Below, in pieces: positions 61,314-64,000 of a DNA stretch of 64,000 bases. The notes under the pieces are model-generated. The model was given only the letters and a program-made list of their open reading frames with translations, ran no database searches and was not told the origin of the DNA. This DNA comes from Streptomyces fodineus (lineage in GTDB: Bacteria > Actinomycetota > Actinomycetes > Streptomycetales > Streptomycetaceae), in the NCBI RefSeq assembly GCF_001735805.1, contig NZ_CP017248.1, positions 8,184,001 through 8,248,000 on the forward strand. The letters run 5' to 3'. The translations under genes were made by a program, and so were the position numbers. Positions within the stretch are counted from its first letter, which is position 1; every line of letters begins with the position of its first letter.

Positions 61314-62027
61314 ATGGAGCAGGATCTCGTAGTCAACGAAATCTTCGGTCCGACCGTCCAGGGTGAGGGTCGGTCCCTGGGACGCAGGTGCGCGTTCCTG
61401 CGACTCGGCGGGTGCAACCTGTCGTGCTCGTGGTGCGATACGCCATACACGTGGGACTGGACCGGAGCCGGGGAGAGCGGGGTCGCCCACGATCCGCGCA
61501 AGGAGCTGCACCGCCGCCCGGTCGAAGACGTCGTCGCAGAATTGCTGGGATTCGACACCGACCTGATCGTGATCTCCGGCGGTGAGCCCCTGGGTCAGCA
61601 AGAGCGACTGATACCTCTGGTGGCGGCACTGACCGAACGCGGTAAAGAGATCGAGATCGAGACCAACGGGACGCACGCCGCGCACCCCGAACTCATCGCC
61701 GCCGGCGTCAGGTTCAACGTCTCGCCGAAGCTGTCGCACTCGGGCGACGCCCTGCGGCGCAGGATCGTCCCTGACGCACTCACCAGTCTCTCGGCGCTGC
61801 CGGGAAGCACGTTCAAGTTCGTCTGCCAGAGCACCCGCGACCTCGACGAAGTGGCCCAGCTGGTCGCCACCTTCGACCTGTCCTCGGTATGGATCATGCC
61901 GATCGGGCGTTCCGCCGACGATGTCACCAAACACATGGGTGAGTTGGCCGACGCCGTGGTGGAACGCGGCTGGAACCTGACGACCAGACTTCACACCTTG
62001 TTGTGGGACGACAAGCGCGGCGTGTGA
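61314..62027 (+). CDS. queE: 7-carboxy-7-deazaguanine synthase
   Basis: A 237-residue radical SAM enzyme: VVNEIFGPTVQGEGRSLGRR, the cluster motif CNLSCSWCDTPYTWDW (CxxxCxxC), ISGGEPLGQQ and FNVSPKLSHSGD with the Lys and His seen in QueE. It contracts 6-carboxytetrahydropterin to 7-carboxy-7-deazaguanine with SAM and Mg. In actinomycetes this gene, with queD and folE, marks pyrrolopyrimidine (toyocamycin/sangivamycin-type) clusters. Confidence 0.95.
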   Translation: MEQDLVVNEIFGPTVQGEGRSLGRRCAFLRLGGCNLSCSWCDTPYTWDWTGAGESGVAHDPRKELHRRPVEDVVAELLGFDTDLIVISGGEPLGQQERLIPLVAALTERGKEIEIETNGTHAAHPELIAAGVRFNVSPKLSHSGDALRRRIVPDALTSLSALPGSTFKFVCQSTRDLDEVAQLVATFDLSSVWIMPIGRSADDVTKHMGELADAVVERGWNLTTRLHTLLWDDKRGV

Positions 62028-62063
62028 GCAACGAAGCGCGCAAGGAGAAGGGAACTCGGATCG

Positions 62064-62426
62064 ATGCCGTTTCGAATCACGAAGAAATTTGAATTCTCGG
62101 CCAGTCATCGGCTCGCCGGTCTTGCTCCCGACCATCAGTGTGCCCGAATGCACGGGCACAACTACATCGTCGAGTTGGAGCTCGGAGCCGATGAGGCGGA
62201 TCTGTCGCCCGTAGGTTTCGTTCGAGACTACGGAGATCTTTCCGCGTTCAAGAACTGGCTCGACAATTACCTTGATCATCGGCATCTGAACGACGTGATG
62301 GACGACAACCCGACGGCCGAGAACATGGCTGCCTGGATCTACCGGACATGGTCGAAGGAGTTTTTCGAGTTGACCTGTGTGCGCGTCTCCGAGACGCCCA
62401 AGACCTGGGCCGAGTACCGGCCTTGA
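62064..62426 (+). CDS. queD: 6-carboxytetrahydropterin synthase
   Basis: A 120-residue T-fold protein: zinc histidines in FSASHRL and MHGHNYIVEL, catalytic Cys in HQCARMHGH, and C-terminal CVRVSETPKTWAEYRP. It converts dihydroneopterin triphosphate to 6-carboxytetrahydropterin. AAGGAGAAGG precedes the ATG. Its first codons use TTT, AAA, GAA and AGT, unusual for Streptomyces, a sign of different ancestry. Confidence 0.95.
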   Translation: MPFRITKKFEFSASHRLAGLAPDHQCARMHGHNYIVELELGADEADLSPVGFVRDYGDLSAFKNWLDNYLDHRHLNDVMDDNPTAENMAAWIYRTWSKEFFELTCVRVSETPKTWAEYRP

Positions 62427-62463
62427 ATCCGCGACTCCCACGTATGAGACGAGAGGTGGCCGC

Positions 62464-63054
62464 ATGTCGGTGACAGAAGTGAACCTCGACGGAGAGCAGT
62501 CGGTGCCGGCGACGGCCGAGGACCGGCTGGTCGAGCTCGCCCGCCAACTGCTGGAGGAGATCGGCGAGGACCCGAATCGCGACGGACTGCGCGACACACC
62601 CGAACGGTTCGCTCGCTGGTGGCGAGAGTTCATCAACTACGACCCTGGTTCGCTGGGCACGCTTTTCGAGTCCATCGGCACGAGCCAGCTCGTAGTCGTC
62701 TCGGACATTCAGGTCTGGTCGCTGTGCGAGCATCACCTCCTGCCGTTCAACTGCTCCGTGACGATCGCATACCGCCCGACGGGGCAACTGCTCGGCCTGT
62801 CGAAGTTTGCCAGGGTCGCCCATCAGTACGCGCACAGGCTGCAGGTCCAGGAGCGCCTCGTGGACCAGATCGCGCTTGAGATCAGCACCCTGAGCGGCAC
62901 CCCGGACGTCGCCGTCATAGCGAAGGGCGAGCACCTTTGCATGTCGATGCGCGGTATCAAGGCTGCCGCGCAGATGACGTCGACCGCATATCGCGGGGAG
63001 TTCAGCACGGACTCCGGGCTCCGGGCCGAGCTGTTCGACCTGCTCCGGGCGTGA
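62464..63054 (+). CDS. folE: GTP cyclohydrolase I
   Basis: A 196-residue FolE: NRDGLRDTPERFARWWREFI, zinc ligands in SLCEHHLLPF and LCMSMRGIK, and GLSKFARVAHQYAHRLQVQE. It makes dihydroneopterin triphosphate from GTP, the first step to both folate and 7-deazapurines. Clustering with queE and queD indicates a dedicated copy for preQ0-type synthesis. ATG 62464 follows GAGAGGTGG. Confidence 0.95.
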   Translation: MSVTEVNLDGEQSVPATAEDRLVELARQLLEEIGEDPNRDGLRDTPERFARWWREFINYDPGSLGTLFESIGTSQLVVVSDIQVWSLCEHHLLPFNCSVTIAYRPTGQLLGLSKFARVAHQYAHRLQVQERLVDQIALEISTLSGTPDVAVIAKGEHLCMSMRGIKAAAQMTSTAYRGEFSTDSGLRAELFDLLRA

Positions 63055-63083
63055 CGAGCCATCCGACTCCGAAAGCGAAAGCA

Positions 63084-63860
63084 GTGAGCGATCCAGGTGG
63101 TGCGGCGACGGGATCGCACGGCTCGGGAGCGTTGCAGGGCTGTCGCGAACTCATGGCCCTGCCAGGTGCCCGCGGGACCGTCGCGGTCTCACTGCTGCCG
63201 AAGGACCCCGCCACGATGTTCTCGATCGCCGTCCTCCTGCTCGCGTCGCCCGAGTACTCCGCGTCCGGCGCGGCGCCCGGGACGGGCGTGACGCTGCTCA
63301 CGAGCGCAATCTCCGGGCCGCTGCGGGGCCGGCTGGTCGATCGCGGCCGACGGGGGTCCTGTGCTTGGGGGCTGCGTGGCCGGTTATCCCGCCGACATGA
63401 CGGGCCTGGTTCCAGCGGAGTTGGCGCACCTGCCGATCGTCGTCTTCCTCGGCGCCGCGACGGTCGCCGGCCCGCCGGCGATCCGCAGGAGGGTCGCGAC
63501 GCCGTGGCTGCCCGCGGCATTCCTTGCCGGAACGGCTGTGGTCGCGATGGCCAGGGTCTGGCCTCTACGTGCTGCTCTCGCCGTCTGCCCGCTCGCCGGT
63601 GCCGCGATCGGGGCCACGTTCTCGGCGCTGTTCGTCGCAGTCGGCGCGTCCGAACCGGCTGGGCGCGCCAGCGAGATCCAGCGTCGGGCCACGAGCGTCG
63701 TCCCCGCTGACTTCGCCATCGACACATCCTCCGGTGCATCGACCGCCTCCGCACCGGGGCCACTTGCTCGCCGTGCAGACGATCGTGACAGCTGTTGGCT
63801 GCATCCGCATCGGAGAGCTACGAACCGCGCCCGCTCCCCTCGGCACACCTGCGAATCCGG
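63084..63860 (+). pseudogene. Decayed MFS transporter
   Basis: GTG 63084 starts a frame with ELMALPGARGTVAVSLLPKD and MFSIAVLLLASPEYSASGAA, the N-terminal helices of a drug-efflux MFS protein, and ISGPLRGRLVDRGRR, the loop 2-3 motif. Near 63350, at a run of five G, the frame shifts; helices continue in another frame (LAHLPIVVFLGAATVAGPPA, LAVCPLAGAAIGATFSALFV, ASEPAGRASE). The middle helices are missing and after EPAGRASE the frame is lost again. At least one frameshift and a deletion make it non-functional unless sequencing error contributes. Confidence 0.6.
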
Positions 63861-63884
63861 TCCGGTCGACATGAAAGGACAACG

Positions 63885-64000
63885 ATGAACGCACATGACT
63901 CTTCGACGCCTGCGGAAGCGGCTCGCCTGTGCCCCGCACTGGACGCCGACCGGCTGGTGGCCGACCTCATGACCGCCCGCGACCACCTGTGGGATGAGCA
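63885..64000 (+). CDS. 5' part of an unidentified gene cut by the window edge
   Basis: ATG 63885 is preceded by GAAAGGAC at a good distance. The 38 visible codons (STPAEAARLCPALDADRLVA, then MTARDHLWDE) show no signal peptide or motif. It follows the que/folE genes in the same direction and is probably part of the same cluster. No function can be given. Confidence 0.6.
   Translation, partial: MNAHDSSTPAEAARLCPALDADRLVADLMTARDHLWDE

Noticed and set aside
60326..64000. Dpd-type DNA 7-deazaguanine modification system
   Set aside because: Only the shared early enzymes are visible; no DpdA-like transglycosylase, helicase or restriction genes are in the window. It cannot be excluded beyond the right edge.

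Overview
This is a high-GC actinobacterial chromosome segment, almost certainly Streptomyces. The reasons are the very strong G/C third-position bias, GTG and TTG starts, a CYP158A2-type P450 beside an RppA-type type III polyketide synthase, a SARP regulator with two rare TTA codons, genus-typical intergenic repeats, and a c-di-AMP (ydaO) riboswitch ahead of an NlpC/P60 wall hydrolase. From memory, the order of the left 40 kb (urease, tripeptidyl aminopeptidase, rocD/DDAH/Lrp, CtaG-like, Pfk, GatD/MurT, Def, TetR/acyl-CoA dehydrogenase, cupin/CYP158/RppA, DNA ligase) resembles a core region of the S. coelicolor chromosome. I could not run a comparison.

Layout. 0-2.4 kb: truncated NlpC/P60 gene under a c-di-AMP riboswitch, a ClpP paralogue whose catalytic His is Ala, and a divergent orphan Phd/YefM antitoxin. 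2.6-7.2 kb: urease operon ureABCFGD (no ureE). 7.3-14 kb: secreted peptidase, epimerase, PlsC-type acyltransferase, two decayed genes facing each other, and a large PAS-GAF-PP2C-HATPase regulator. 14-22 kb: arginine/ornithine catabolism (rocD, DDAH, Lrp), CtaG-like protein, phosphofructokinase, the MurT/GatD lipid II amidation pair and peptide deformylase. 22-27 kb: TetR/acyl-CoA dehydrogenase pair and the rppA-CYP158-cupin flaviolin-type pigment operon. 27-40 kb: TenA-like protein, aldehyde dehydrogenase, NUDIX-DNA ligase pair, a deletion pseudogene of a flavin oxidoreductase, XRE-cupin regulator, a quinone-oxidoreductase/acyl-CoA dehydrogenase operon, exported hydrolase-like proteins and small conserved proteins.

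41-46.7 kb (minus strand): a complete lasso peptide cluster in the order A-C-B1-B2-D. The 36-aa precursor was too short for routine gene calling. Its predicted core LLQRNGRDRLILSKN has the citrulassin pattern (Leu1-Asp8 ring, Arg9 citrulline candidate, LxLSKN tail). 47.2-52.3 kb: xanthine dehydrogenase operon xdhABC behind a ~300-nt leader with a strong promoter, a 25-codon leader ORF and two hairpins. 52.5-55.6 kb: a frameshifted L,D-transpeptidase gene overlapping an ECF sigma factor, then a membrane protein whose exported part looks like a catalytically dead YkuD fold, then debris including a probable IS4-type transposase remnant.

55.7-64 kb: GlxA-type regulator, an AfsR-like SARP (DNA-binding domain, BTAD, NB-ARC, TPR) with two TTA codons, a tiny exported peptide, an N-terminally extended methyltransferase preceded by 11-bp-phased heptamer repeats, and queE-queD-folE. 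These enzymes lead to 7-carboxy-7-deazaguanine, the precursor of preQ0. A decayed MFS transporter and a gene cut by the right edge follow. This looks like the left part of a 7-deazapurine natural product cluster whose queC and tailoring genes lie beyond the window. Its more A/T-tolerant codon use suggests transfer.

No rRNA, tRNA, CRISPR array, attachment site or intact insertion sequence was seen.
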